From NCBI GenBank assembly GCA_016716425.1, contig JADJWJ010000004.1, forward strand, positions 62,001-126,000: a stretch of 64,000 nt of DNA, read 5' to 3'. This document shows positions 28,832-39,254 of this stretch, piece after piece (position 1 is the first letter of the stretch; every line of letters begins with the position of its first letter). The notes below the pieces were generated by a model, which ran no database searches, was not told the DNA's origin, and saw nothing but the letters and a program-made list of their open reading frames with translations. Source of the stretch: Betaproteobacteria bacterium. GTDB taxonomy: Bacteria > Pseudomonadota > Gammaproteobacteria > Burkholderiales > Casimicrobiaceae. The position numbers were made by a program, and so were the translations under genes.

Positions 28832-28865
28832 CTGTCATCGGGCTGTCATCGCCCGCCCCTATGCT
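28832..28865 (+). promoter_or_regulatory. Pho box and pstS promoter
   Basis: Two perfect copies of CTGTCAT begin 11 bases apart (28832 and 28843), the arrangement bound by phosphorylated PhoB. A -10-like TATGCT at 28860-28865 lies 10 bases after the second half-site, the spacing expected when the Pho box replaces the -35. The pstS start is 35 bases further on. The PhoB gene itself lies in the same cluster. Confidence 0.9.
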
Positions 28866-28899
28866 TCGCGCTTCTTTCGCAACACGTGAGGAGCAGGAC

Positions 28900-29895
<996 letters not shown>

Positions 29896-29910
29896 CCGGC
29901 GCTGCGGGCA

Positions 29911-29941
29911 GGGGGCTTCGGCTGTCGAAGCCCCCTTTTTT
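29911..29941 (+). terminator. Rho-independent terminator after pstS
   Basis: A 10-base-pair stem (GGGGGCTTCG with CGAAGCCCCC, loop GCTGT) is followed at once by six T residues. It lies 16 bases after the pstS stop. Some read-through is expected, because pstCAB depend on the same regulon. Confidence 0.93.
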
Positions 29942-29991
29942 CGTTCGCGGCCAGCGCAACCCGTGCTGCCTGCCGAAACCGGGTGACTATA

Positions 29992-30948
29992 ATGGACTCC
30001 ACGACAACAATGACGGGCCCCGGGCCGTCCGCCATGCCTACCGTGGTCAGCGCGCGCCTCGCGAAGAAGTTCTCGCGCAATCTCAGGGAGCGCGCGATCG
30101 AGGCGATCCTGTTCTTTGCCGCCTTCGTGTCGGTCCTGACGACGGTCGGCATCGTCTACGTTCTCGTCTCCGAGAGCGTCCACTTCTTCCAGCGTGTGTC
30201 GCTGTGGGACTTCCTGACCGACACGCAGTGGACGCCGCTGTTCGACGATGCGCACTTCGGCATCATGGTCCTGTTGTCCGGAACGATCACCAGTTCGCTG
30301 GTGGCGCTTGTCGTCGCCATTCCCATGGGCACGGTGATCGCCGTCTACCTGTCGGAATTCGCCACGCCCAGGGCGCGTGAAATCTCGAAGCCGATCCTGG
30401 AACTGCTGTCCGGGGTTCCCACGATCGTCTACGGCTACTTCGCGCTGCTGTTCGTTACGCCGATCCTGCAGGCGCTGATCCCCGGGTTGCCGGGATTCAG
30501 CCTGCTCGCGGCCGGGCTCGTGATGGGCATCATGATCGTCCCCTACGTGGCTTCGATCTCCGAGGATGCGATGCGCGCGGTCCCGATGGCGCTGCGCGAG
30601 GGGTCGTTCGCCATGGGGGCCACCCGGCTGCAGACGGCACTGCGGGTCGTGTTTCCCGCCGCCATCTCGGGGATCGCCGCGGCCTACATCCTCGGGATTT
30701 CGCGGGCGGTGGGCGAAACGATGATCCTCGCCGTCGCGGCCGGCATGCAGCCCAACCTGACATTCAACCCGATGGAATCCGCCGCCACGATCACCGCGTA
30801 CATCGTTCAGGTCGCGCTGGGCGACCTGCCGCACGGCAGCATCGGCTACCAGACCATCTTCGCGGCCGGCCTGACGCTCATGCTGCTGACGCTCGCGTTC
30901 AATCTCGTCGGCTTCTACATGCGCAAGCGCTTCCGGGAGGCATACTGA
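29992..30948 (+). CDS. pstC: Phosphate ABC transporter permease PstC
   Basis: One half of the inner-membrane phosphate channel, about 318 residues with six helices. The transporter loop EDAMRAVPMALREGSFAMGATRL contacts the PstB ATPase; LSGVPTIVYGYFAL and ISRAVGETMILAV are typical PstC/PstA segments. The first ATG (29992) overlaps a perfect TATAAT at 29988-29993; if that hexamer is a promoter, initiation would be at ATG 30010 or ATG 30034 (MPTVVSARLAKKF) instead. The stop overlaps the pstA start as TGATG. Confidence 0.94.
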   Translation: MDSTTTMTGPGPSAMPTVVSARLAKKFSRNLRERAIEAILFFAAFVSVLTTVGIVYVLVSESVHFFQRVSLWDFLTDTQWTPLFDDAHFGIMVLLSGTITSSLVALVVAIPMGTVIAVYLSEFATPRAREISKPILELLSGVPTIVYGYFALLFVTPILQALIPGLPGFSLLAAGLVMGIMIVPYVASISEDAMRAVPMALREGSFAMGATRLQTALRVVFPAAISGIAAAYILGISRAVGETMILAVAAGMQPNLTFNPMESAATITAYIVQVALGDLPHGSIGYQTIFAAGLTLMLLTLAFNLVGFYMRKRFREAY

Positions 30949-31877
30949 TGGCCGTCGTCGCACCGAACGCCACGGAGATCCGCGGCCTCATCCGGAAGGC
31001 GAAGCGCTGGGACGTCATCTTCGTTTCGCTCGGCATCGCCTGCCTCGGCATCGGCCTGCTGACCTTCGCCACGCTGTTCCTCGACATGCTGATCGACGGC
31101 TGGAGCCGGCTCAACCCGGAGTTCTTCACGCAGTTTCCGTCCCGCCGCGCGGGCCAGGCGGGCATCCTCTCCGCGTGGGTGGGAACGACGCTCGTCATGC
31201 TGGTGACGGCGTTCTTCGCCGTGCCGCTCGGAATCGGCGCCGGCGTCTACCTCGAGGAGTACGCGCCGAAGAACTGGGTCACCGACATCATCGAGATCAA
31301 CATCACCAACCTGGCAGGTGTCCCCTCGATCGTCTACGGCCTCCTCGCCCTGGGCCTTTTCGTCTACACGTTCGGACTAGGGCAGAGCATCCTCACGGCG
31401 GGCCTCACGCTCGCCCTGCTGATCCTGCCGGTCGTCATCGTGGCCACGCGCGAGGCGATCCGCGGGATCCCGGGCATCATCCGCGAGGGCGCATACGCGC
31501 TGGGCGCGACGAAGCTGCAGACGGTCAAGGACCACATCGTGCCGTATTCGACGCCCGGCATCCTGACCGGCGTCATCATCGGAATGTCGCGCGCGATCGG
31601 GGAAACGGCGCCGATCATCACGATCGGCGCGTTGACCTTCATCGCGTTCCTGCCGCCGTCGCCGATCTCCGACGTCCCGCCGTTCGTCAATTTCGAGTGG
31701 CTGAAGGCGCCGTTCACCGTGATGCCGATCCAGATGTTCAACTGGACATCGCGCCCGGAGGCGGCGTTTCAGCACAACGCCGCGGCGGCGGGCTTCATCC
31801 TCGTGCTCATGACGCTGCTGATGAACGGTCTGGCCATCTGGCTCCGCTACCGTCTCCGCAAGAACATCAAATGGTGA
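30948..31877 (+). CDS. pstA: Phosphate ABC transporter permease PstA
   Basis: Second half of the phosphate channel, 309 residues and about six helices. LAGVPSIVYGLLAL and REAIRGIPGIIREGAYALGA match the PstA permease consensus, and MSRAIGETAPIITIGA follows. The large loop between the last helices (PFVNFEWLKAPFTVMPIQMF) is characteristic of PstA. Translation is coupled to pstC by the one-base overlap and runs into pstB without a spacer. Confidence 0.95.
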   Translation: MAVVAPNATEIRGLIRKAKRWDVIFVSLGIACLGIGLLTFATLFLDMLIDGWSRLNPEFFTQFPSRRAGQAGILSAWVGTTLVMLVTAFFAVPLGIGAGVYLEEYAPKNWVTDIIEINITNLAGVPSIVYGLLALGLFVYTFGLGQSILTAGLTLALLILPVVIVATREAIRGIPGIIREGAYALGATKLQTVKDHIVPYSTPGILTGVIIGMSRAIGETAPIITIGALTFIAFLPPSPISDVPPFVNFEWLKAPFTVMPIQMFNWTSRPEAAFQHNAAAAGFILVLMTLLMNGLAIWLRYRLRKNIKW

Positions 31878-31882
31878 ACCCC

Positions 31883-32728
31883 ATGGCAACCGCAACGCAC
31901 GCGTCGATGCTCGGCAGCGCCAATCCGGGCGCCACGGCTCCCGCGGTTTCCGGCGATTCGCCGCCGCCGCTCAAGGCCGAATCGCGCGGCCTGGATTTCT
32001 ACTACAGCAACAGCTTCCAGGCGTTGAAGTCGATCGACATGCCCGTGTACGAGAACAAGGTGACCGCGCTGATCGGCCCGTCGGGCTGCGGCAAGTCGAC
32101 GTTCCTGCGCTGCTTCAACCGCATGCACGACCTGTACGCGGGGAATCGCTACGCCGGGCAGATCGTGCTGCACCCCGACAACACCGACCTGCTCGCGAAG
32201 GACGTCGATCCCATCGAGGTGCGGATGCGCATCGGCATGGTCTTCCAGAAGCCGAACCCGTTTCCGAAGACGATCTACGAAAACGTCGCGTACGGCCTGC
32301 GGGTACGTGGAATGACGCAGAAGAACCAGCTCGACGACAAGATCGAGGAATCGTTGCGCGGCGCCGCGCTGTGGGACGAGGTCAAGCATCGGCTGGGCGA
32401 GATGGGGTCGAACCTCTCCGGCGGGCAGCAGCAGCGCCTGTGCATCGCGCGCGCGCTGGCGACCGACCCGGAGATCCTTCTGTTCGACGAGCCGACCTCG
32501 GCGCTCGACCCCATCGCGACGGCCAGCATCGAGGAACTCGTGACGGAGCTCAAGAAGAAGGTGACAATCCTCATCGTGACGCACAACATGCAGCAGGCGG
32601 CCCGGGTGTCCGACTACACGGCGTACATGTACATCGGCGAGTTGATGGAGTTCGACAAGACCGACACGATCTTCTTCAAGCCGAAGCGCAAGGAAACCGA
32701 GGACTACATCACGGGCCGGTTCGGATGA
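31883..32728 (+). CDS. pstB: Phosphate ABC transporter ATPase
   Basis: Cytoplasmic ATPase that powers PstCA. It contains Walker A GPSGCGKST, the PstB-specific FQKPNPFPKTIYENVAYGLR, signature LSGGQQQRLCIARAL and Walker B ILLFDEPTSALDP. An N-terminal extension of about 30 low-complexity residues precedes the first strand. I chose ATG 31883, which has GGTGA five bases before it; ATG 31871 (MVNP), overlapping pstA, is possible. Together with PhoU it also transmits phosphate status to PhoR. Confidence 0.96.
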   Translation: MATATHASMLGSANPGATAPAVSGDSPPPLKAESRGLDFYYSNSFQALKSIDMPVYENKVTALIGPSGCGKSTFLRCFNRMHDLYAGNRYAGQIVLHPDNTDLLAKDVDPIEVRMRIGMVFQKPNPFPKTIYENVAYGLRVRGMTQKNQLDDKIEESLRGAALWDEVKHRLGEMGSNLSGGQQQRLCIARALATDPEILLFDEPTSALDPIATASIEELVTELKKKVTILIVTHNMQQAARVSDYTAYMYIGELMEFDKTDTIFFKPKRKETEDYITGRFG

Positions 32729-32756
32729 CCATGCGCGGAACCCCAGGAGCCCGGAA

Positions 32757-33467
32757 ATGAGCGACCACACCAGCAGCCAGTTCGACTCGGAGATGGAGGC
32801 GATCCGGAGCGGCGTCCTCGCGATGGGGGGCCTGGTGGAGCAGCAGTTCCTGCGCGCGATCCGGTTCCTGCAGGACGACGAGCAGGAGCCGGGCGCGATC
32901 GACGCCGTCGGCGCGGGCGAGCAGCAGATCAACCAGTTCCAGGTGCAGATCGACCAGCAGTGCGCGCAGGTCATCGCGCGTCGGCAGCCGGCGGCGGTCG
33001 ACCTGCGCATGATCCTCACCGTCACGAAGGTGGTGAACGACCTCGAGCGGATCGGCGACGAAGTCAAGAAGGTGGCGTACAAGTCCGCGCAGGGCCGGGG
33101 CGTCGAACGGTTGTCGCGCGTGCGTCACTACGAGGTCGCGCGCGTCGCCAACGCGGCGCTGGCGATGCTGCGCCAGGCGCTCAATGCGTTCGCCCGACTG
33201 GACGTCGAGGCGGCCGCCGAGATCGTCGACGAGGACGAGACGATCGATGCCGGGTTCGCGGCGATCCTGCGGCAGCTGATCAGCTACATGATGGAGGACC
33301 CGCGCACGATCTCGGGCGCGCTCGACCTCGTGTTCGTCGCGAAGTCGATCGAGCGCATCGGCGACCACACGAAGAACATCGCGGAGGCGGTCGTGCAGGT
33401 CGTCAAGGGCAAGGACGTGCGCCATGCGACGGCCGAACAGATCCGTGCCGAGGTCGCGGAGCCGTGA
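32757..33467 (+). CDS. phoU: Phosphate signalling regulator PhoU
   Basis: PhoU links the Pst transporter to the PhoR kinase, holding PhoR in its inactive state when phosphate is plentiful. The 236-residue all-helical product shows both PhoU repeats, each with a metal-binding type motif: NDLERIGDEVKKVAY near residues 96-110 and AKSIERIGDHTKNIAEAV near 196-213. Its stop overlaps the phoB start (TGATG), so the regulator and response regulator are translated together. Confidence 0.96.
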   Translation: MSDHTSSQFDSEMEAIRSGVLAMGGLVEQQFLRAIRFLQDDEQEPGAIDAVGAGEQQINQFQVQIDQQCAQVIARRQPAAVDLRMILTVTKVVNDLERIGDEVKKVAYKSAQGRGVERLSRVRHYEVARVANAALAMLRQALNAFARLDVEAAAEIVDEDETIDAGFAAILRQLISYMMEDPRTISGALDLVFVAKSIERIGDHTKNIAEAVVQVVKGKDVRHATAEQIRAEVAEP

Positions 33468-34153
33468 TGCCGTCGGTGCTCGTCGTCGAGGACGAGCCGG
33501 CGATCCTCGAACTGCTGAAGGTCAATCTCGTGGACGCCGGCTTCGAAGTGATCGCGGCCGAGAGCGCGGAGTCGGCGCGCGAGCTGATCGACGCGGCGCT
33601 GCCCGACCTGTTGCTGCTCGACTGGATGCTGCCGGGGCAGTCGGGCCTCGCGTTGGCGAAGCAGCTGCGGTCCGATCCGCGCACGCGCGATCTGCCGGTC
33701 ATCATGGTGACGGCGCGCGCCGACGAGGCCGACAAGGTGGCCGGCCTCGAGGCCTGGGTCGACGACTACGTCACCAAGCCGTTCTCGCCGCGGGAGCTCA
33801 AGGCGCGCATCAAGGCGGTGCTGCGCCGGCGGGCGCCGGAGGCGGCGCAGGAGCCGGTGACGGCCGGCAGCCTCAAGCTCGACCCGGCCACCCATCGGGT
33901 CACCGTCGGCGATGCGGTGGTCGCCATGGGGCCGACGGAGTTCCGCCTGCTGCGCTTCCTGCTGGCGCGCCCGGAGCGGGTGCACAGCCGCCGGCAGCTG
34001 CTCGACCAGGTCTGGGGCGATCACGTCTACATCGAGGAGCGGACGGTCGACGTCCACATCCGCCGCCTGCGCCTCGCGCTCGAGCCCCACGGCGCCGACC
34101 GGCTGATCGAGACCGTGCGCGGCAGCGGCTACCGGCTCGCCATGCCTAAATGA
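33467..34153 (+). CDS. phoB: Phosphate regulon response regulator PhoB
   Basis: DNA-binding response regulator of 228 residues. The receiver domain (1-120) has acidic VVEDEP, the phospho-acceptor Asp in LLLLDWMLPG, MVTARA with the conserved Thr, and the Lys in YVTKPFSP. The C-terminal OmpR-type winged helix follows (MGPTEFRLLRFLL, RTVDVHIRRLRLAL, ETVRGSGYRLA). It is the expected activator at the Pho box at 28832-28849. The 3' end overlaps phoR by four bases. Confidence 0.97.
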   Translation: MPSVLVVEDEPAILELLKVNLVDAGFEVIAAESAESARELIDAALPDLLLLDWMLPGQSGLALAKQLRSDPRTRDLPVIMVTARADEADKVAGLEAWVDDYVTKPFSPRELKARIKAVLRRRAPEAAQEPVTAGSLKLDPATHRVTVGDAVVAMGPTEFRLLRFLLARPERVHSRRQLLDQVWGDHVYIEERTVDVHIRRLRLALEPHGADRLIETVRGSGYRLAMPK

Positions 34154-35511
34154 AGGACGCGATCCGCGCCGGGCTGCCGATGCCCGCCGCGGTCGCGGCG
34201 GCGATGCTGATCGTCTGGGCGATCGCGGGATCCGGATGGGCGCTCGCGGTTCTCGCCGGGGGAGCGCTCGCGATCGTCGCGTATCACCTCGTCAACATCC
34301 AGCGCTTGACGGACTGGGCGCGGGGGCCGCTCGACGCCGACGTTCCGCAGGGAACCGGCGCCTGGTCCGACGCGTTCGCCGCGCTCCATCGCCGCGCACG
34401 GACGCGCAACGCCTATCAGCGCGACCTGCGGCTGGTGATCGAGCGGTTCCGCGGCGCGGCGGAGGCGATGCCGGACGGCGTGGTGGCCCTCGACGACGGC
34501 AACCGGATCAAGTGGGCGAACCCGCGCGCGGTCGAGCAGCTCGGCCTCGACCTGGCCAAGGACCGGAACCAGCCGATCGTCAACATGGTGCGCACGCCGG
34601 AGTTTCTGGCCTACATGGAATCCGGCCGCTTCGGCGCCTCGATCCTCATGCGCGCGCCGGCGAACCACGACCGGATACTGTCGGTCCAGCTCGTCCCGTT
34701 CGCCGTCGCCGAGAAGCTCCTCCTGTCGCGCGACGTCACGGAAGTCGAAGCGGTCGCGACGATGCGCCGCGACTTCATCGCCAACGTCTCGCACGAGCTG
34801 AAGACGCCGCTGACGGTGATCTCCGGCTTCGTCGAGACGCTGCAGGATCTGGACCTCGACGCGCGGCAGCGCGATCGCTTCCTGCAGCTGATGCGCGAAC
34901 AGGCCGCGAGCATGCAGCGGCTGGTGCAGGACCTGCTGACGCTGTCGGCACTCGAGAGCGAGCACAACCCGCTGGCCGAGGAGACGTTCGCGATCGTGCC
35001 GCTGCTGCTGCAGGTCTCGGCCGACGCGAAGGGGCTGTCGCACGGCGCGCACGCGATCGAGCTCGACGTCCGCGACGCGGCGATCGTCACCGGCGGCCGC
35101 GACGAACTCGGAAGCGCGTTCTCCAACCTCGTGTCCAACGCCGTGCGCTACACGCCCGCCGGCGGCCGGATCACGCTTGGCTGGCGGATCGGGCCGGACG
35201 GCCGCGGCATCTTCTCGGTGACCGACACCGGCATCGGAATCGGTCCGGAGCATCTGCCCCGGCTGACCGAGCGGTTCTACCGGGTCGACCGCTCGCGCTC
35301 GCGCGCCACCGGGGGAACGGGCCTGGGCCTTGCGATCGTCAAGCACGTGCTGCTGCGCCACCAGGCCGACCTCGACATCGCGAGCGAGCCCGGCAAGGGC
35401 AGCACGTTCTCGGTGCGGCTTCCGGCCGCGCGGGTGAGGCAGGGCCCGGACACCGGCGAAATTCTGCCGGCGGCCGCAGGCGAATCGGCGGCGGCGGGGC
35501 CGGTCCCGTAG
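34150..35511 (+). CDS. phoR: Phosphate regulon sensor histidine kinase PhoR
   Basis: Membrane-anchored sensor kinase of 453 residues. Two N-terminal hydrophobic segments (about 9-48) are followed by a PAS-like domain (100-200) with VVALDDGNRIKWANPRAVEQ. The HisKA H-box FIANVSHELKTPLTV (His near 217) and ATPase boxes NLVSNAVRYTP, DTGIGIGPEHL and GGTGLGLAIVKHVL follow. As in other PhoR proteins there is almost no periplasmic domain, consistent with sensing through PstB/PhoU rather than direct phosphate binding. The C-terminal tail past the kinase is Ala/Gly-rich. No terminator was seen before the tRNA promoter. Confidence 0.95.
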   Translation: MKDAIRAGLPMPAAVAAAMLIVWAIAGSGWALAVLAGGALAIVAYHLVNIQRLTDWARGPLDADVPQGTGAWSDAFAALHRRARTRNAYQRDLRLVIERFRGAAEAMPDGVVALDDGNRIKWANPRAVEQLGLDLAKDRNQPIVNMVRTPEFLAYMESGRFGASILMRAPANHDRILSVQLVPFAVAEKLLLSRDVTEVEAVATMRRDFIANVSHELKTPLTVISGFVETLQDLDLDARQRDRFLQLMREQAASMQRLVQDLLTLSALESEHNPLAEETFAIVPLLLQVSADAKGLSHGAHAIELDVRDAAIVTGGRDELGSAFSNLVSNAVRYTPAGGRITLGWRIGPDGRGIFSVTDTGIGIGPEHLPRLTERFYRVDRSRSRATGGTGLGLAIVKHVLLRHQADLDIASEPGKGSTFSVRLPAARVRQGPDTGEILPAAAGESAAAGPVP

Positions 35512-35601
35512 CCGGCCGGCGGCGGCGCCGCAGCGGCCAACTCGTTGAAAGAAAATCGATAAGCCGGGCCCGCCCGGCCTCGCGCGCCGCCGCGGCCCGG
35601 T

Positions 35602-35631
35602 TTGACCGGCCGCGGCGAAAGCTGCTAGAAT
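35602..35631 (+). promoter_or_regulatory. Promoter of the tRNA-Tyr/Gly/Thr-tuf operon
   Basis: TTGACC (35602-35607) and TAGAAT (35626-35631) are 18 bases apart and lie 28 bases before tRNA-Tyr. The spacing and hexamers fit a strong sigma-70 promoter for stable RNA. No GC-rich discriminator was assessed. Confidence 0.7.
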
Positions 35632-35658
35632 CGCATGTTTCTGCGGTGGAAATCCGCG

Positions 35659-35743
<85 letters not shown>

Positions 35744-35744
35744 T

Positions 35745-35910
35745 TCAGGAATCAGGTAACAGAGGTCAGGGATCAGCTCCATCGGCGTACACGGGGGCGG
35801 CGCATCGAGCGCCGTTACAGGCAAGCGGCGGTCGGCGCCCGGCGCTGAATGCGCCGCCACCGGAAGCCGGGCGGCATCTGTCGCCTGACTTCTGTTTCCT
35901 GTCTCCTGAA
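35745..35910. repeat. TCAGGGATCAG repeat arms flanking a spacer (loci 1 and 2)
   Basis: A forward array (TTCAGGAATCAGGTAAC then AGAGGTCAGGGATCAG, 35745-35777) and an inverted array (CCTGACTTCTGTTTCCTG then TCTCCTGAA, 35885-35910) bracket about 100 bases between tRNA-Tyr and tRNA-Gly. The inner part contains GCCGCCACCGGAAGCC, the reverse of a core also found near 37568 and 62732. The unit is 7-8 bases and degenerate. Confidence 0.7.
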
Positions 35911-35911
35911 C

Positions 35912-35985
35912 GCGGGTGTAGCTCAATGGCAGAGCAGAAGCCTTCCAAGCTTACGACGAGGGTTCGATTCCCTTCACCCGCTCCA
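35912..35985 (+). tRNA. tRNA-Gly (anticodon TCC)
   Basis: A 74-base gene with GCGGGTG/CACCCGC acceptor pairing, D loop AGCTCAATGGCAGAGC, anticodon loop CCTTCCAAG and T loop GGTTCGATTCC. CCA is encoded. Confidence 0.97.
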
Positions 35986-36042
35986 ACGAAGGTACGACGC
36001 GGCAACGGACGGCACGCGACGGCAGAAGGATTGAAGCTAAGC

Positions 36043-36117
<75 letters not shown>

Positions 36118-36240
36118 CTCGGCGGACCGGGGTAAGCGCCTACCTTGGTCCGGGCTGAAACTGAGTCGAAGCGCGCGCTTGGGCGACCGCGACGAGCCGA
36201 CGATTCGACTGGGAACAACCGGAAACAGCTGGAGACGACG

Positions 36241-37430
<1,190 letters not shown>

Positions 37431-37443
37431 CGGGAACGAACAC

Positions 37444-37519
37444 AGGCCAGTAGCTCAATTGGCAGAGCGGCGGTCTCCAAAACCGCAGGTTGGGGGTTCG
37501 ATTCCCTCCTGGCCTGCCA
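37444..37519 (+). tRNA. tRNA-Trp (anticodon CCA)
   Basis: A 76-base gene with AGGCCAG/CTGGCCT acceptor stem, anticodon loop CTCCAAA and T loop GGTTCGATTCC. CCA is encoded. It sits between tuf and secE, the usual betaproteobacterial position. Confidence 0.97.
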
Positions 37520-37520
37520 C

Positions 37521-37752
37521 TCTCAGGGATCAGTGGTCAGGCATCAGGGATCAGAGGGTGGCGGTGTTTCCGGTGGCGCGACACGGGTCGCGATGACGGG
37601 TCGAGTGGTTTGAACGAAGGATTGGCGGGAGGTCGGAGCGAAGGGACGAAGGCTGGCACGGTGGAGTCCGCAGGAAGCTGCATCGCGACAAGTGTCGCGC
37701 CACTGGAAACGCAGTCGCGTCCGTTCCCTGTCCTCTGACTCCTGACCTCTGA
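37521..37752. repeat. TCAGGGATCAG repeat arms flanking a spacer (loci 3 and 4)
   Basis: A forward array (CTCAGGGATCAGTGGTCAGG and CATCAGGGATCAGAGG, 37523-37556) and an inverted array (TTCCCTGTCCTCTGACTCC then TGACCTCTGAT, 37724-37752) enclose about 170 bases between tRNA-Trp and secE. Just inside the left arm is TTCCGGTGGCGCG with a downstream CGCG hairpin partner, shared with 62732-62760. No gene is visible inside. Confidence 0.75.
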
Positions 37753-37753
37753 T

Positions 37754-38101
37754 ATGGACAAGCTCAAGATCGCGCTGGCGGTGGTGTGCGTGGCGCTCGG
37801 CGTCGGGGGGTACTACTACTTCTCGGAGACCGCGCAGGTGCTGCGCGTGCTGATGGTGCTGGGCGGGCTGCTCGCGGCCGCCGGCGTCGCGTGGCTGTCG
37901 GCGCCCGGCAAGGAATTCTTCGCATTCGCGCAGGAAGCGTGGGCGGAGGCAGGGCGCGTGTCGTGGCCGACGCGCAAGGAGACGATGCAGACCACGGGGA
38001 TCGTGTTCGCGTTCGTCGTCGTGATGGCGTTGTTCCTGTTCGCGGTGGACACGACGCTCGCATGGATCATCAAGTTGCTTACGGGCAGGACGGACGGATG
38101 A
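37754..38101 (+). CDS. secE: Preprotein translocase subunit SecE
   Basis: SecE clamps SecY in the inner-membrane protein-export channel. The 115-residue product has three hydrophobic segments (residues 5-24, 30-50 and 80-110) like the E. coli form, and the conserved amphipathic EAWAEAGRVSWPTRKETMQT before the last helix. It is coupled to nusG by a four-base overlap (ATGA). Confidence 0.95.
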   Translation: MDKLKIALAVVCVALGVGGYYYFSETAQVLRVLMVLGGLLAAAGVAWLSAPGKEFFAFAQEAWAEAGRVSWPTRKETMQTTGIVFAFVVVMALFLFAVDTTLAWIIKLLTGRTDG

Positions 38102-38631
38102 GCAAGAAATGGTATGTCGTCCACGCCTACTCGGGATTCGAGAAGAGCGTGCAGCGCGCGCTGCTGGAGCGCATCAGGCGGTCCGACCTGCAGGAGCAGT
38201 TCGGCCAGATCCTGGTGCCGGTCGAGGAAGTCGTCGAGATGAAGGCCGGAGCCAAGGCGATCTCCGAGCGCAAGTTCTTCCCGGGCTACGTGCTGGTCGA
38301 GATGGAGATGACCGACGACTCCTGGCACCTCGTCAAGAGCACGCCGAAGGTCACGGGTTTCGTGGGCGGCACGGCGAACCGGCCGACGCCGATCACCCAG
38401 AAGGAAGTGGACGCGATCCTGCGCCAGGTGCAGGAAGGCGTCGAGAAGCCGCGCCCGAAGGTGCTCTTCGAGAACGGGGAGGCCGTGCGCGTCAAGGAAG
38501 GCCCGTTCACGGACTTCCACGGCAACGTCGAGGACGTGAATTACGAGAAGAGCAAGCTGCGGGTGTCGGTGACGATCTTCGGACGGTCGACGCCGGTGGA
38601 GCTGGACTTCTCGCAGGTGGAGAAGGCTTGA
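38098..38631 (+). CDS. nusG: Transcription termination/antitermination factor NusG
   Basis: NusG binds RNA polymerase, suppresses pausing and connects it to Rho or to the leading ribosome. The 177-residue product has the NGN domain (WYVVHAYSGFEKSVQRALLE; FFPGYVLVEMEM) and a C-terminal KOW domain (VRVKEGPFTDFHGNVEDVN). No extra domain is present. Downstream, 38635-38660 holds a perfect TTCCGTCGCG/CGCGACGGAA stem without a T run, then CCCCCGC/GCGGGGG, before rplK. Confidence 0.98.
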   Translation: MSKKWYVVHAYSGFEKSVQRALLERIRRSDLQEQFGQILVPVEEVVEMKAGAKAISERKFFPGYVLVEMEMTDDSWHLVKSTPKVTGFVGGTANRPTPITQKEVDAILRQVQEGVEKPRPKVLFENGEAVRVKEGPFTDFHGNVEDVNYEKSKLRVSVTIFGRSTPVELDFSQVEKA

Positions 38632-38817
38632 TATTCCGTCGCGCTGCGCGCGACGGAACATCCGTCCCCGTTGGAGCGTCGTCTTCGCGCCGCTCAACGT
38701 GGACGAAGGCCCCCGCCGTACGCGGGGGCGTTGAAGAGTCAAAGGCCCGGTGGCCTTGACGTGGTAATCGGGGAGGACGCCGCAAGCGTCCGTTTGCACC
38801 CATAACGGAGCACAGAC

Positions 38818-39252
38818 ATGGCGAAGAAGATCGTCGGTTTCATCAAGCTGCAGGTGCCGGCGGGGAAGGCGAATCCCAGCCCGCCGATCGGCCCCGCGCT
38901 CGGCCAGCGCGGCCTCAACATCATGGAGTTCTGCAAGGCGTTCAACGCGCAGACCCAGAAGGTGGAGCCGGGCTTGCCCATCCCCGTCGTCATCACGGCG
39001 TACGCGGACAAGAGCTTCACCTTCATCATGAAGACGCCGCCGGCGACCGTCCTCATCAAGAAGGCGGCGAAGGTGGACAAGGGCAGCAGCAAGCCGCACA
39101 CGGACAAGGTGGGCAAGCTGACGCGCGCGCAGGCCGAGGAGATCGCGAAGGCGAAGATGCCCGACCTCACGGCCGCCGACCTCGATGCCGCCGTGCGCAC
39201 GGTCGCCGGCAGCGCCCGCAGCATGGGCATTACCGTCGAAGGGGTGAAGTGA
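38818..39252 (+). CDS. rplK: 50S ribosomal protein L11
   Basis: L11 binds 23S rRNA at the GTPase-associated centre. The 144-residue protein has the N-terminal proline-rich segment around PPIGPALGQRGLNIMEFCK (thiostrepton-site region) and the C-terminal rRNA-binding domain ending ARSMGITVEGVK. It is followed by rplA after two bases. The preceding leader carries a GTCAAAGGCC/GGCCTTGAC hairpin at 38739-38761, which could be a site for L1 feedback but was not tested. Confidence 0.98.
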   Translation: MAKKIVGFIKLQVPAGKANPSPPIGPALGQRGLNIMEFCKAFNAQTQKVEPGLPIPVVITAYADKSFTFIMKTPPATVLIKKAAKVDKGSSKPHTDKVGKLTRAQAEEIAKAKMPDLTAADLDAAVRTVAGSARSMGITVEGVK

Positions 39253-39254
39253 TC

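Noticed and set aside
28861..28899. An upstream start for pstS at 28861
   Set aside because: It overlaps the -10 element and adds residues before the signal peptide; the ATG at 28900 has a good ribosome-binding site.
35745..35777. TCAGGGATCAG arrays as CRISPR
   Set aside because: Units are 7-8 bases with no unique spacers, and no cas genes are present.
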